Below are positions 21,942 through 34,191 of a stretch of 64,000 nt of DNA, in pieces. The DNA is from Rhizophagus irregularis (lineage: Eukaryota; Glomeromycota; Glomeromycetes; Glomerales; Glomeraceae). The notes under the pieces are model-generated. The model did not search any database. It was not told where the DNA came from and saw only the letters and a program-made list of their open reading frames with translations. Position numbers and translations under genes: made by a program. Position 1 is the first letter of the stretch. Every line of letters begins with the position of its first letter. The stretch covers positions 3,472,001 through 3,536,000 of the forward strand of contig NC_089431.1 in the NCBI RefSeq assembly GCF_026210795.1, in the 5' to 3' direction.

Positions 21942-24900
21942 GTCGTATGACGTACAGTATTTTGTTGGTGTTGTGGAACGTAACGACAATTTTTTTTTCT
22001 AAAAAAAATAAAAACATGTATTAAAAACAAATATGATGAATAATGAGAATTCTTTTTAGAAGATTTTTATCAAAAAATTATTGGAACAAAAAATTATAAT
22101 CCTAAAAAAATTTTAATTACTTGTTTGCTTAAAGGAGTCCTGATAATTATATGAGTATGTCCCCTATTTTATTTTATTTTATTTTATTTAACAAAAATAG
22201 AAAAATTATTCTTTTATGCTGTCATCAACCCTAAGTGACGCTGTTATAAAACAATTTACAAATGATAAACTAAGAATTACGGGACAGAAGAAGAAATCAC
22301 TGTGAAGAAAATTATCCACGTGAACGATGTTAAAATGCTGCGGATTTTACATGTGCGTTGTAAAATTCTCATTGATCAGATTATTAGTACGTAACCAACT
22401 GATTCTTTTGTGTGGCCAAGTGAAAGCCATCTCTGATCGCTAATTTTGAAGTCTTTTCAAAATCTATCTTTTCATTTTCATTTTTTTTTTATAGTCTCTC
22501 TCAGTGAATTAATGGTACATTTATGTATTTTTTGTATGTCTGAACCAAATATTAAGAATACATTTTCTTTCACTAAACTGGAAACAAACATGTGTACCCA
22601 AATGAAAATTTATTTTATAAAAGACGGAAATAAGGAAATATTTATACACTTAGTAGTAATGTAGTATCTCACTATTACAAATCACGAAAACAATATAATT
22701 TAGAGCAATACTAGCCGCAACCTATTCTATTTTTGTTTTATATTTAGATAAATTATGATCTTATAATATTAACATGTTTTTTTTTTATTTTAAGTAAGAA
22801 AAAAACATATTTTATTCTAACTAAAAAAATCAAACAAAGTATATTTATTCAATAAAAAAAATATTTTATTTTGATTGTATCGCCGATCAAAACCTAAGAG
22901 GTGATACTTACTGTAGGATTGCAGTGTTACCTGTGAATTTTCTTCCTTTTCTTTAGTTGTTTTTATCTATAAAAACGAATTATTAAAGTAAATTGTATAT
23001 ATTAAATTAACCATGTAGAATCTAGGGAATAAAAAATAATTGTACGTTAAAGGTCCAATCACTGATCTAGATCTAAAAACATATTTGTATAGATTATTAT
23101 AAAGAGAAAAAAACTAGGATGAGAAATATTGAAAATTCAGTTTTAAAAAAATTGACCATATCAGAATTTAATATAGGCTCTTATATTTTTGCGAAATGAA
23201 CTTGATTCAAAACTTGATGAAGTATATAAATCTAGTAAATATGATGGTGGTTCAAGTAGAAGCACAGCACATTGCGAAAGATGGAAAAGTTTGGCTGCTA
23301 TTATGGTTTCTTTCGTCTATCCAAAATTTAGCACCACAATAAGTGCAAATCTGATTCATCCTTCCCAGTTCATGATGTGTTAATATACTGCCCATCTATA
23401 AGACTTACACCCAATTATGTTTGGTCTTTTTTACCTCTTTTCATAGTGATAATGTGCTTGCTTTTCATTATGTAATCTCTTTTTACGTTGTTCAGGTGCT
23501 TCACCTTCAAATATTTCCCTAGGGAGAAGACATATAGATTTTAGTATTAACAATATTAATATTATTACACGTTATATTTGTAGAAAATTGTTTTTTATTT
23601 TTACATAAAAAAAATATCATAGTAACATTATATATAAATTTTCTTTATTAGCATTAATATTATAGTTAATAATAAAAAAAACAATATTTAAATAAGTATT
23701 ATTATATAGTCATATTAATTAAATCTATTTCATTTTAGTTATATAGATTCAAATAAAGAAACCATATATTTATTTTTGATTATTTCGCGGAAATGATCTT
23801 GTAGTAAAAAAAAATCCTAAATTTACCAATAAGAAAAAAAGAAACGAAAAAAATAAGGTGCTTACCGTTGCCTGCAGCACCGATCCGATCCAAACCTAAA
23901 TGGTGAAAAATTCGGTTTGAAAAAAAAAGCCAAACTGAAAAAAAGAAAAAGTGAAAAAAATTTTTTCGGATTGGGAAAAAAGAAAAAGGTTTAAAGAATT
24001 CGAAAAAAACTGGAAAAAAAAAATTGGGAAGAGGGACAAAGTGAAAAATCGGTTGAAAAAAGAAACCAAAAGGGAAAAAGAAAGAAAAAATAATAATAAA
24101 AAAAAATTTGAAATAAATATTGAAAAAAAAATTCTGAAAAAAAAGGACAATAATTCGGTCCAAAAAGATCGAAAAATTTTTTTTTAAAAAAAAAATTAAT
24201 AATCAACAAAAAAATTCCCGATTAACGTTTATAAGGTTAAAATTTCATTAACTGGATTAGGTTAATTGGAATGAGACCATAAATAGATCAGGCGGAAGCA
24301 TGTCACGATTGTCACGGGTTTAATTATATGGCATGTTACACAATTCAAATTATTTATACGGAAACTAATCCAAACGTCAAATTTTTTTAGTTATATAGAT
24401 TATTGGTTAAATATGAAAAAATTTGAGATTCTCACCCGGACAGGATATGAAAATGAATTTTTTAATAACTTTATGTTACCTAATTTAGGAGTCATTAAAT
24501 TTTCTGATAAAATCTGCATTTTCCCTATTATAAAATATAATTTTTTTATCATTATATTATGATTTTATCAATTTATGGAATACTATATATTTATTCTTCT
24601 AATGAAAGGTTTTGTGCCAATAAATTTGGTTTGTTAATAATACACTAAAGTCCTACACAGTTTCATATTATCATGTGGAAATTTATTTATATTAGCTCAT
24701 TAATAATATAAGCCAAAATGGTGAAATCAAAGATGATCTCACGATAAATTGGATTGATTTACAAAATGTTTATTATTATATATATATATATATATATATA
24801 CCAATTTAAGAACAATTATTATCCATAATTATAATAATAAAAATAGACAAAGAATTCTTTGAATTCGTAAAATTCATTGGTTTTATTACAAATTTACAAT

Positions 24901-25170
24901 ATATATGTACATTAATGTACTGTATAATTTATATATAAATATCGTGCAAAAAGTACCCATTCTTGTAAAAAAAAATTCTAAAAAAAAAATTTTTTTACTT
25001 TCTTAAAACTAATCCACAAAAAATCATCAACACATAACTCGTATTTTCATAAAATTATTTCCATTGATAAAACTTTACATTCTAAGGTTCTACGTGGAGC
25101 TCTCTCTCGTACTGAAAGAAAGAAATAATAAAATTAGAAAAATCCTTATTCAAGAAAAACTTTTACACAA
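21942..25170. other. Intergenic, low complexity
   Basis: No supported gene. Contents: a 72-codon frame at 22446-22664 and a 64-codon frame at 23189-23383, neither with a recognisable domain; a GSAA-type repeat piece near 23865-23900 related to the 13.6-14.1 kb blocks; a strongly purine-rich tract at about 23930-24190 (A and G on the plus strand), whose Lys-rich or Phe-rich frames are compositional; a (TA)n microsatellite at about 24776-24800; and a TATA-like stretch near 24925-24945 ahead of the next gene. Confidence 0.45.
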
Positions 25171-25563
25171 ATGGCAGAATACGCACCTAAGAAATTTAGA
25201 GGTTTATCTAGTGAAGATCTGTTACTTTGGGTTCAAAAATTCAGGCAATGGCAGGACTTGATCCCAATGCTAATGCCAGAGCTCGTATTAGGATTCATGG
25301 AGTTTTTGAAACCTGCCTCAAAGATGATTAATGTGAAATCAAAGAATTTGAACTTAAATTTAGATGAAAATATTTCACATATTTGTGCAGGCTATGGAAA
25401 AATGTATTTTAAATTTGATAAATATTTAGAATTGATCTCTGAATTTATTGAAGAAGTAAAGGATGCCATAACTTCAAGAGATCCTCAAAAACTTGTTAAA
25501 ATAACAGAAACTTACGGACAATTCATCCCAACAAGGGATAGTCCATCCGTACTAAATTATTGA
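25171..25563 (+). CDS. Small single-exon gene, unknown function (possible fragment of MACPF-type family)
   Basis: A 130-aa frame with good start context (cacaaATGGc) and codon use more balanced than the flanks. No signal peptide or membrane segment. It begins MAEYAPKKFRGLSSEDLLLW and is mostly helical in character. The end FIEEVKDAITSRDPQKLVKI then TETYGQFIPT resembles, from memory, a segment preceding the conserved core in MACPF-domain-type proteins of this fungal group (a KYGxF-PT pattern). If so, this is a 3'-truncated copy whose last ten residues (RDSPSVLNY) are unrelated sequence. An independent small protein is equally possible. No paralogue occurs in the window. Confidence 0.6.
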   Translation: MAEYAPKKFRGLSSEDLLLWVQKFRQWQDLIPMLMPELVLGFMEFLKPASKMINVKSKNLNLNLDENISHICAGYGKMYFKFDKYLELISEFIEEVKDAITSRDPQKLVKITETYGQFIPTRDSPSVLNY

Positions 25564-27733
25564 AAATGATTGAATCCTTAAAACTTGACAATTCGACACT
25601 CCAATTGGAATTCAAAACCTCGATCTATTATACAACTCTCACATTATGATATTTACATCCTAAAGAAGCTCACGTAGTTACAACATTACGACTCTTCAAT
25701 ATCTATTAGCAAAATACATACTAATTTCTGCTGCCGCGTAAATCGTGGAATTGGTTTGTTCAAACTAAATGGATTCAAAATTACGAGAAGTAATGTCATA
25801 AATGCAGGTTGTTTTGATTTTTTTGTTAGAGGGTTTCTTTTTATTATTATTATTTTATTATCAATATTTTATTTGTCAATAATATTTTATTTTTTTTATC
25901 AATATTTAATTTTTTTTATCTGTTTTATTTTTTTTATCTATATTTTATTTTTTATCTACATTTTATTTTTATCATTGTATTTCTTATCGATATTTTTTTA
26001 TCAATATTTTATTTTATTTTTTTTTAATCGATATTTCATTATCCACGTCTCGTCTATCACTTGTCTATGCTTAGCAAATCCGAAATTTCTCCTGTACATT
26101 ATAAAAATTTATTTTTTTAGAAAATTCATGTCAGAAATTTTTTTTCTAATTAAAAACCAGTAATAATTGTAATTCTACCAGTTCTATTAAGTCTGAGATT
26201 TACACAAACAATAAATTCTATTTGATATTCGTTCGTCTTTTGCATTCTGCACATTCAATTTTTTTCATTTTTCTTTTTCATTAATCGATACTTTTGTCGA
26301 ATCAAAACATTGAAATGGATCATGTAGTGAACTATTACTAATGTCCTTAAGATTGAGTAACTTAAAGCAGAATTAAAATAAACAAATGATACAAACATAA
26401 AAAAATTAAACATTTTTTTTTTTGACTTAGGCTGTAAGATCAATAGTCAAAGGATTCTTTAATAAATAATTTTTAATAAGAAATTTTATTATTCCATAAC
26501 ACCAACATTATGAGTTGAATTGTACTTCGCGGCCAGTGAGTTTGTAAGTTATAGGCAAAACATTATTGATTAAAAATAATTGTTAAGAGCATATATTATT
26601 TGAATAATTTGTTAAGAGTTTAATAATAAATTTAATTATTTACATTACCAAAAAAAAAAGAAAAAAATTTCTATATAGATTAACTAGTACAAGAAATAAA
26701 TTTACTAAACACTTCGCGTTGGTTCTAACCTTCATCATAGACTAATACAATGCCATTTGGCATTTGCATCGAATCGTGAAATTAATTCATCTGTTTTTCC
26801 GCGTACTAATCCAGTATGATCACAACCCTTTCCTTTATACAAAAGCTTCTTTCGAATTTTCTGCTTTTTCATTTTGATACAGTCGAGTAACCAACCCATC
26901 GTGATCGGTCATAGAAAGTGTAGTAATCGTGAACCAGTTTTAGCATCGTAATATTTCAAGGTTTGTTCATTGAAGAACTCTGAGCTTATAATTTGTAGAT
27001 TTAACAGTTAATTTCTTGATTTTCTCTAAAATGGATCAAGCTGTGGACGTTATGAACAAAACTTCACCTTCCAATTCATCCAATATCTCCGTCACAATTG
27101 AAAACTGAGTTCTACAGACAAGGTTTCTGACAACTTTATCTGCATTGGATGAAAAATGAAGACAATTAATTTTCGTTTTAATCAAAATCTTACATATTAC
27201 AGAAACAAATATTAAGCTTTTGCGTAAAGCACTATTGTGGAAATACGGTAATAAATTAAGTGATTTAATCGAATTAAGTATAATCATCTTGATCAATTAA
27301 CAGTTAATCGATAAAATGTTGGTTTCAATTAAAATCGAATAAATTTTGCCCGGTAATTTGTTACCATGATTGATCGATTAAACCTATCATGGTTAATTGA
27401 TTATTAAATTTTCATTGTTTCGTTTATTTTGTAGTTTATTACTGTATTGATACTGTACCAATTAATAAGATTCTTATCGATTGATTTTAATACAATAAAA
27501 ATCAATAAAATAATTTGATTCATCGATCAATTTATATATTTTTTTATTTCGAATAACACGATCGAATAAAAATCCAAAAATCGTTCAAATCAATTTAATC
27601 GATTTGATCATGACTATACGTGATCAATTAATCGATCATGATTTTTGAAACTATAAAATCCCTAAACAAAATAAAATAATAATAAAATAAATTGAAAACC
27701 TAAATTTTACAGCATTATAAAATACTATCTTTA
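25564..27733. other. Intergenic; right part is 3' flank of the kelch array
   Basis: 25840-26040 is a T-rich simple region with repeated tcaatattttatt. 26000-27150 has no supported gene. From about 27160 the sequence (ttttaatcaaaatcttaca, then ttaccatgattgatcgatta) is homologous to the 3' flanks of the kelch genes at 33.3-33.9 and 47.9-48.0 kb, so it belongs to the duplicated unit. Confidence 0.5.
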
Positions 27734-29244
27734 TTATATTCTTTCTTCACCAGGCGTAGGAATAACATTCCGATTTCTATAATAACGTCTTATCAAAAAG
27801 AAAGTACATCCAATAATAATCAACAATCCAACAGAACCAAGCGCTGATGCTATTATAATGTTTTTATTAGAAGTAGATTGTTGTGGCGTCGGTGGTACGT
27901 AACCTGGTGGTACAAAGTCTTTGACAGCATTATAAATGTCTCTATTACTTATATCTATAATATCAATTGTATTTATCCTATTATGCGTTAGGTTTTGACC
28001 TAATTATTGTAACAAATGAAATTAAAATTTATATCGTATTATATGCTATAAGTAAAATATGATTATATAGACGCTCGTACCAAATGTAATAATCAAATAA
28101 TTCTCAAATACATGTGAGGTATGATAGATCCTAAATTGGTACAATTGACCAAAGAGCTGAGGAGTGGACCAAGTAAGTTCACCATTAACATACTCAAGAA
28201 CTGCAAATATGGGATCACTTTCATTGGACGCAGTCGCATTGTCATTACCATCAAAACCGCCATATACAAAAATTCGACCATCTGGTGCTTTTATATGAAT
28301 AATTAAAGTTAGAATATTAAACAAGACAAGTCAAGTCAAATAAGAGATGTTACCTATGGATGCCGAATGTCCCTGTCGCGGTGATGGAATTCTACCATTG
28401 GCATTCTAAAATGAAAAAGTTGAAATATTAATCTTATAAAAAAATTATTGATTTTAAATTTTCACAAATAAATAACTTACTCTTGTATACCATGTTGATA
28501 TTTTTGTATTATATACAAGGATCTAAAAAACAATTATATGTTTATGGAAAATATATATGCCGATATCAATTATATTGAATATATTACCTGATTCATTGGA
28601 ATGTTGTTTGTGCCATTACTACCACCAATATACGCAATTTCATCAGTATATAGCGTTACGGCAGCATAATTAAGAATTTTGTAAGGCGCAAAATCGGGAG
28701 AAATATACAAAATATTTCGAAATACGTCAAAAATATGCATGGTGCCATTGTCAAATATAAAAATAGTGTTTAAATTACTATCAGTAACTCCGACAATTTT
28801 GGATGTAGTTCCAACCGGCATACCATTTGGTGTTTCTGGTGTTTCTTCACTCCACTGTTTGAACTTTAGGGAGTATCCGTATATGAGCTCGCCTTTTGGA
28901 TCACCTCGAAAGCCTCCAAAAAGATAAATCATTTCACCTTCTTTACCTACTGCATATACAAGTGCATGTCCATTAGACTTTACGAGAACATTTGGATGCT
29001 CTTCGTAAGGCATATCAGTTGGTGATGACGTAGAAAATGGAACGGTTAAATCTAAAGAAAAAAAATCATCCGAACTAATATTATTATCAGTAGGACCTGT
29101 AATTCCGCCTCCAATATAAAGTTTATTATTTGCTATCGTTGAACCATGACAACAACGTATATTTGTTGATTGAGCGATTGTAAACGTTATAATTGTTACG
29201 CTAACAATTATGATTAATTTTATGACTAGTGTAGTAATTTTCAT
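27734..29244 (-). CDS. Kelch-repeat type I membrane protein (array copy 1)
   Basis: Five exons on the minus strand: 29244-28588, 28522-28481, 28405-28354, 28287-28081, 27999-27734. All introns are GT-AG and in phase, 407 aa. Residues 1-25 are a signal peptide (KLIIIVSVTIITFTIAQ). Kelch blades follow: HGSTIANNKLYIGGG, GEMIYLFGGFRG, DEIAYIGGS, RQGHSASIAPDG, GRIFVYGGFDGND, each with the Gly-Gly and spaced aromatic pattern of a beta-propeller. A Pro/Gln/Ser stalk leads to one membrane helix (IIIASALGSVGLLIIIGCTF) and a basic tail RRYYRNRNVIPTPGEERI. Predicted on the cell surface with the propeller outside and a tail of ~20 residues inside. Kelch propellers bind proteins or glycans; the ligand is unknown. 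First of five head-to-tail copies. Confidence 0.9.
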
Positions 29245-30814
29245 ATCCCTAGTTAATTACTAATATTAAATAATGAAAAAAAAGAATTCACTTATTCAGT
29301 TTTAGAATTTTCTTCTTTCACATTTCGTCTGTTATAAACAATAATTTTATTAACTAAAAAGTGTTTGCCGACTGCATGCATTTACGTAAGCATGTGCATG
29401 TTAGCATTTTACTACGTTCTAAAAAGAAAAATCGTCATCAATGCCATTAAAATGTAAAGTTGGAAGCCATTGACAAAATTTAAATTCTATATTTGGAGTA
29501 AATTAAAAATAGTATAAAATACCCCATTGGAATTGAAAGTAAGATTAATCTAGTACTTATGGCGTTAATGTTTGTTGAATAGACGCTTAAATGTTTGTTA
29601 CTAATATTGTTCGATTTTCAATCTAAACTGCATGAATCAACAATCATGTGACGACTGTGACCAGTGTGACTGTGACGTTCTACGGCTATGAGCCTATGAC
29701 ATAGTATATATTTTTCCATGTTTAACGATAGCCGTTTATTTAAAATAGATTATCTTTTTATTTTAATGTAACGCAATTTAGGAGTAACTCGGCCTAAGTT
29801 TCGTTTCGAAACCTCAATTCTATCAATAAAAAAAATTTTTAAGATTGATTTATTTTCAATTAATTCAATTTTGGTAGAATCAATTCCATATTTATTTTCA
29901 ATTTTTAATACACGATTTATATGATTGATTATAAAATTTCATATGAATACGAAATTACTTGCTTAGTTTTGTACGTTAAAAATTATATTATCCTACAACA
30001 AAGTATTGAAAAAAAATATCTTGGAAATCCTTTATATAGCACTTTGAATAAAAAATTGATTTTTGAAAGAATTTTTGTATTTTTGATAGAATGTTAAGTT
30101 CAATTATTTAATCTTTATTATGGGAATTTATGGCGCTAAATGTATTAACCTTGTCAATACATTTTTAAATTAAGTAAGATAATGATGATGTACAACAGTA
30201 CAAATGTACCGTAACCCAGTACGGTATATTAGTATTTACATTATATTAATTGCTAACGCTTCTTAAAATAATCGTATTTGTTGAACATCTTGTCGGTTAT
30301 GCTTTCTAAAATATAATGTAAAATAAGAGACAAAGACATATACATTCTTAAACATTATTATCAAAATAAATTTTTATTCATAACTTAAATATTTACATAC
30401 CGTATGTTCAATAGATATTCATATTGCGATAATAAATAAAATACAAGAAAAATTATAAACACTACCACTTATTAAAAATTCATCGGGTATTAGAAAGGTA
30501 CACACAAAAGGATGTATTATACTTAGACGTGGAAAATACCAATTCTTTTTATTTTGTTTAACTGTATCAATAATACTCAATAAAAAAAATTCTCCGATAA
30601 ATGATCATTTTTCTAGTTTTTATTCCAAAGAAACTCAGACACGTGATCATTTTTCCGAAAAATTTTTATAGGGATATATAAAACGAATTAAAGCTATTTA
30701 TTACGTTTCTTAGCTTATTATTTTGGTACTAAATAATCCTATCTTCGAGTTTTTCGTAATTTTTTTTGGGGGTGCGTTAAAATATAATTTGACTAAAACT
30801 GACCCATGTTTAAC
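29245..30814. other. Intergenic within kelch array
   Basis: Upstream region of kelch copy 1. It shares blocks with the regions before the other copies: aatgtaaagttggaagccat (also 41.45 kb), aatgtttgttgaatagacgc (also 32.4, 36.0, 50.3 kb) and caatcatgtgacgactgtga (also 36.09 kb). The rest is A/T-rich with no gene. Confidence 0.55.
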
Positions 30815-31774
30815 AAACTCAAGAACTTTCATTGGACTTAATTGTATTTTCATCACCATCAAAGCCACCATATACAAAAATCCGATAGTCTGGTGCTATT
30901 ATACAAATAATTATAGTTAGCATAAAAAGTATATGTATCGTCGATGTTACTTATTGATTGTCATGGAACTGGAATTGCATCATTAGCAGCCGTGACATTC
31001 TAAATTGAAAGTTGAAATATTAATCCTATGTATTGTTAGAATTCTCGTAGATAGTAATAATTAGCTTACCTTTATATCCCACTTTGATAATTTTGTATCA
31101 TATATAAGAATCTAAATAATTAAACGTTTATATACTATACTATATGGAAATATTTTGATATAACGATATTGAATATTTTACCTCGTTCGTAGGAATATTG
31201 TACTTATTATTATTTGGTGATTTACCGCCACAAATATACGCAATAACACCAGTATTTAGCGTAACGGTAGCATAATAATAAATGGCAAATTGGGAGAAAT
31301 AAATATACAAATATTTTTTTTTAATGCGTCATGAATGTACATGATGCTATTATCATAATATTATTGTTACTATTCGTAACTCCAACAACTTTAGTTGTAG
31401 ATTCGGAAGGCATCATAGCGCCATTCCTAACTTTAGAGAGTATCTGTATATACTATTACCTTTTGAAACTCCAAAGCAACCAAAAAAATATATACTTCCG
31501 CCTTCATTATCCATTGCCTATACAAGCGTGTGTGAATTGGACTTTTGCATGCATCTCATAAAAACATACAGTATTAAATGTATGGTGATTGCGTAGAAAA
31601 CGGAACGGTTAAATCTAAAGTAAAGGAACCTATGAGGCCACCTCCAATATAAAGTTTATTATTTGCTATCGTTGAACCATAACAACAACGTATACTTGTT
31701 GGTCGAGCGATTGTAAACGTTATTGTTACGTTAACAATTATGATTAATTTTATAACCAATGTAGTGATTTTCAT
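30815..31774 (-). pseudogene. Kelch pseudogene (array copy 2)
   Basis: Begins at 31774 with the family start (MKITTLVIKLIIIVNVTITF, TIARPTSIRCCYGSTIANNK). The first blade is broken by a deletion (GGGLIGSFTLDL, missing the segment with DDFFSLDL), followed by a stop. Homology goes on in other frames: MDNEGGSIYFFGCF near 31510, the exon 2 remnant (31077-31115), exon 3 (about 30960-31000) and the start of exon 4 with PDGR altered to PDYR. It ends near 30815. The distal half of exon 4, the stalk, the membrane helix and the tail are gone. Frameshifts plus 3' truncation make it non-functional as a surface protein. Its sequence is closest to copy 3. Confidence 0.85.
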
Positions 31775-34191
31775 ACCTCTCGTTAATTACAAGTATTAAT
31801 GTAGTGAAAAAAAGAATTCATTTTAGAATTTCCTTATATCATTATGTTTTGTCTGTTATAAATAATTTTATTAAAAAGTGGTTATTAACCATTTACCGAC
31901 TGTATGTATGTACAGTATTTGCGAGCATTTTTACGAAGAAATATGATCAATACCATTGACAAATGGGCCTGAACTTAATATATTAAAAAATACATTTTTT
32001 TATGGTAATTCTAGTAACTCAATATACATATATATGTTGTAGGTGGAAACGGAATCTATGTGAATTCCGAATTCACATATGTGGATATATACGGGATGTT
32101 GGCCAGAATTAAGCATAGTGCCGGATTAGGATTTCGTAATGCTGGCCAAGATCCGATTCCACCGGTATTCGGAACCACATACGACATATATATACGCACG
32201 AGATTGACCGAAAAAATGTATAATCAATCACCTACTACTATTAAAAATCACGATGTTCCCCATCTGTTAAATTCTCGCTCTATAGTTGGAGAAAAAAGAA
32301 AACTTCATTATCTGTTATATATATATATATGTACTGTATATCTGATATGTAAAATTAAAATAGTACGTATTCCGTTCGCATGAAAGTGAAAATAATTTAG
32401 TATTTATGGCGTCAATGTTTGTTGGACAGGACAGGCGCTTAATGTTGTTTACGAGTATTGTATGTTTGTTGCTAATATTTATTCGATTTTCTCGATCACC
32501 GTTACAGGTTACACAAACTGATGATTGATCGTTCTGATCGCCATAATAATTTTTATTTAGAAGTTTCGCATCTATATCTTTTGAAAAACCTGATCGACTG
32601 TTTGAAATACCCCAAAACTATATAAAATTTATTAAATACATGAAAATAATACACAATAAAAGAAGAAAACACTATTTTAAAATGCTTTGGCTAAAAATAT
32701 TTATAATTTTTTATTGATATCACAAAAGAAAACATATAATAACTAAGATCAAAGCAACCAATGTTCCAATTTGGATAAAAAACTTCGTCCATATAAAGCT
32801 AATATGAACAACACTAACTTTTCTTTCTTATGTATTGATCAGTGTATGTACCATAAAATTTGATCATATTTCGTAATTGCAATGAATGTAATAATAGTCG
32901 AGAATAAGAAATATTGAAAGTCGTCAAACTTGTCAAATATTCTATAAAATTATGACAATAATTAAACCCAAGTGATAAATGAAGTTATTGTTTATTATGG
33001 AATTTTTGCCGTAAGTAAATAAAATTTATAGAGCAGCTTGGGTTTATTGATCAATTAAAGAGATACTGAAGTGAATGGTTGGATTTCCAAATTAGCTAAG
33101 AAAATAAAAGTTTCTTTGGTATTGACGCAGATTTGTGAGACAATGAAATGAATATATTTATTTTTACTTCAAATTTGATCCAATATATTAAATCGATATA
33201 ACGGTTATTTACTTTGTTATAGATGATAAATTTTTTATTTAATAAAATAAATTAATTAAACTCTATTAATGGTTCTTAAATAGGATTATAATAAGTGAAT
33301 TTATATTTTTCGTTTTAATCAAAATCTTACAAATTGCAGAAAATAAATAAGCTTAATTTAACGCCAAGTCCCACCACCACCCGCCACATCAAAGGTTCTT
33401 TTATAAAATAACATGATCTTCAAAATCAAATGCTGATCATTTTGTTGACAAATTAACTATACTAGGAAACGGAAGTGCTGTTTAAGAGTGTACTTCGTCA
33501 CGTGCCGGACGGACAGACGAACATTTTTGTGCGGTTAATCATTCTATTGTATAAATTGGATAATTTGTATTACTAACTGTTACTAATATCACATGAAAAC
33601 AGATCAAGATTATCTCTCCTTTTTACCTTTGCAGAACCACACAACCTGTATTGGCATCATTTGAAATAAAATTTAACCGTTTAGATATTTTTTTAATCGA
33701 TCTAAATAGAATTGTTTATAACTTTTGACTTTTGTGTTGGCATATTTAAATTTGTGTTAGTTATTAATCACAAATAAATAAGAGATCCCTTGAATTACAT
33801 TTACAGTTGACTTGTTTATTAAATAAAATGATCTTAATGAATAAAATCAGGATAATAAATATTATAAAATGTTGATAATTTGATAGATCAAGTTACCATG
33901 ATTGTTCGATCAAACCATCTGGTTAATTAATTAATGAAAAAAATGTGGTTTTGAAAAAAAATAACTACCAGAGTTACTTTATGCATTGTTTCGTCTATTC
34001 TGCATTTTATGTCTATAGTATTCGAAAAATTAATTAATTATTTAATAATATGCGTTAATCGATCAATGATTTTTAAATTCCCTAAATAAAAAAAATATGG
34101 GCTTAAATTAATTACTTTGTTAGAGTGAAAAATCCAAATTTATCATTAATTCCAATAACATTTAAAATAATACCTCTATTATTAAATTCTT
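31775..34191. other. Intergenic within kelch array, with a GC-richer insert
   Basis: A 107-codon plus-strand frame at 32060-32383 lies in GC-richer sequence with a palindrome atgtgaattccgaattcaca at its start. Its first ~95 residues (YVDIYGMLARIKHSAGLGFR, then NAGQDPIPPVFGTTYDIYI) read like real protein, perhaps a fragment of a mobile or repeated gene, but I recognise no family. Around it are family flanks (32400-32470). From about 33050 on lies the 3' flank of kelch copy 3 (gagacaatgaaatgaatata, ttaccatgattgttcgatca), shared with the other copies. Confidence 0.5.

Noticed and set aside
23780-24209. Several overlapping open frames, Phe-rich on one strand and Lys-rich on the other
   Set aside because: They follow from a purine-rich, low-complexity tract; the frames overlap in all phases and show no domain.
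24776-24800. (TA)n tract as a functional origin or terminator
   Set aside because: Simple microsatellite with no supporting context.
25756-26163. 135-codon frame rich in Phe, Ile and Tyr
   Set aside because: Translated T-rich simple sequence; no signal of real membrane protein structure.
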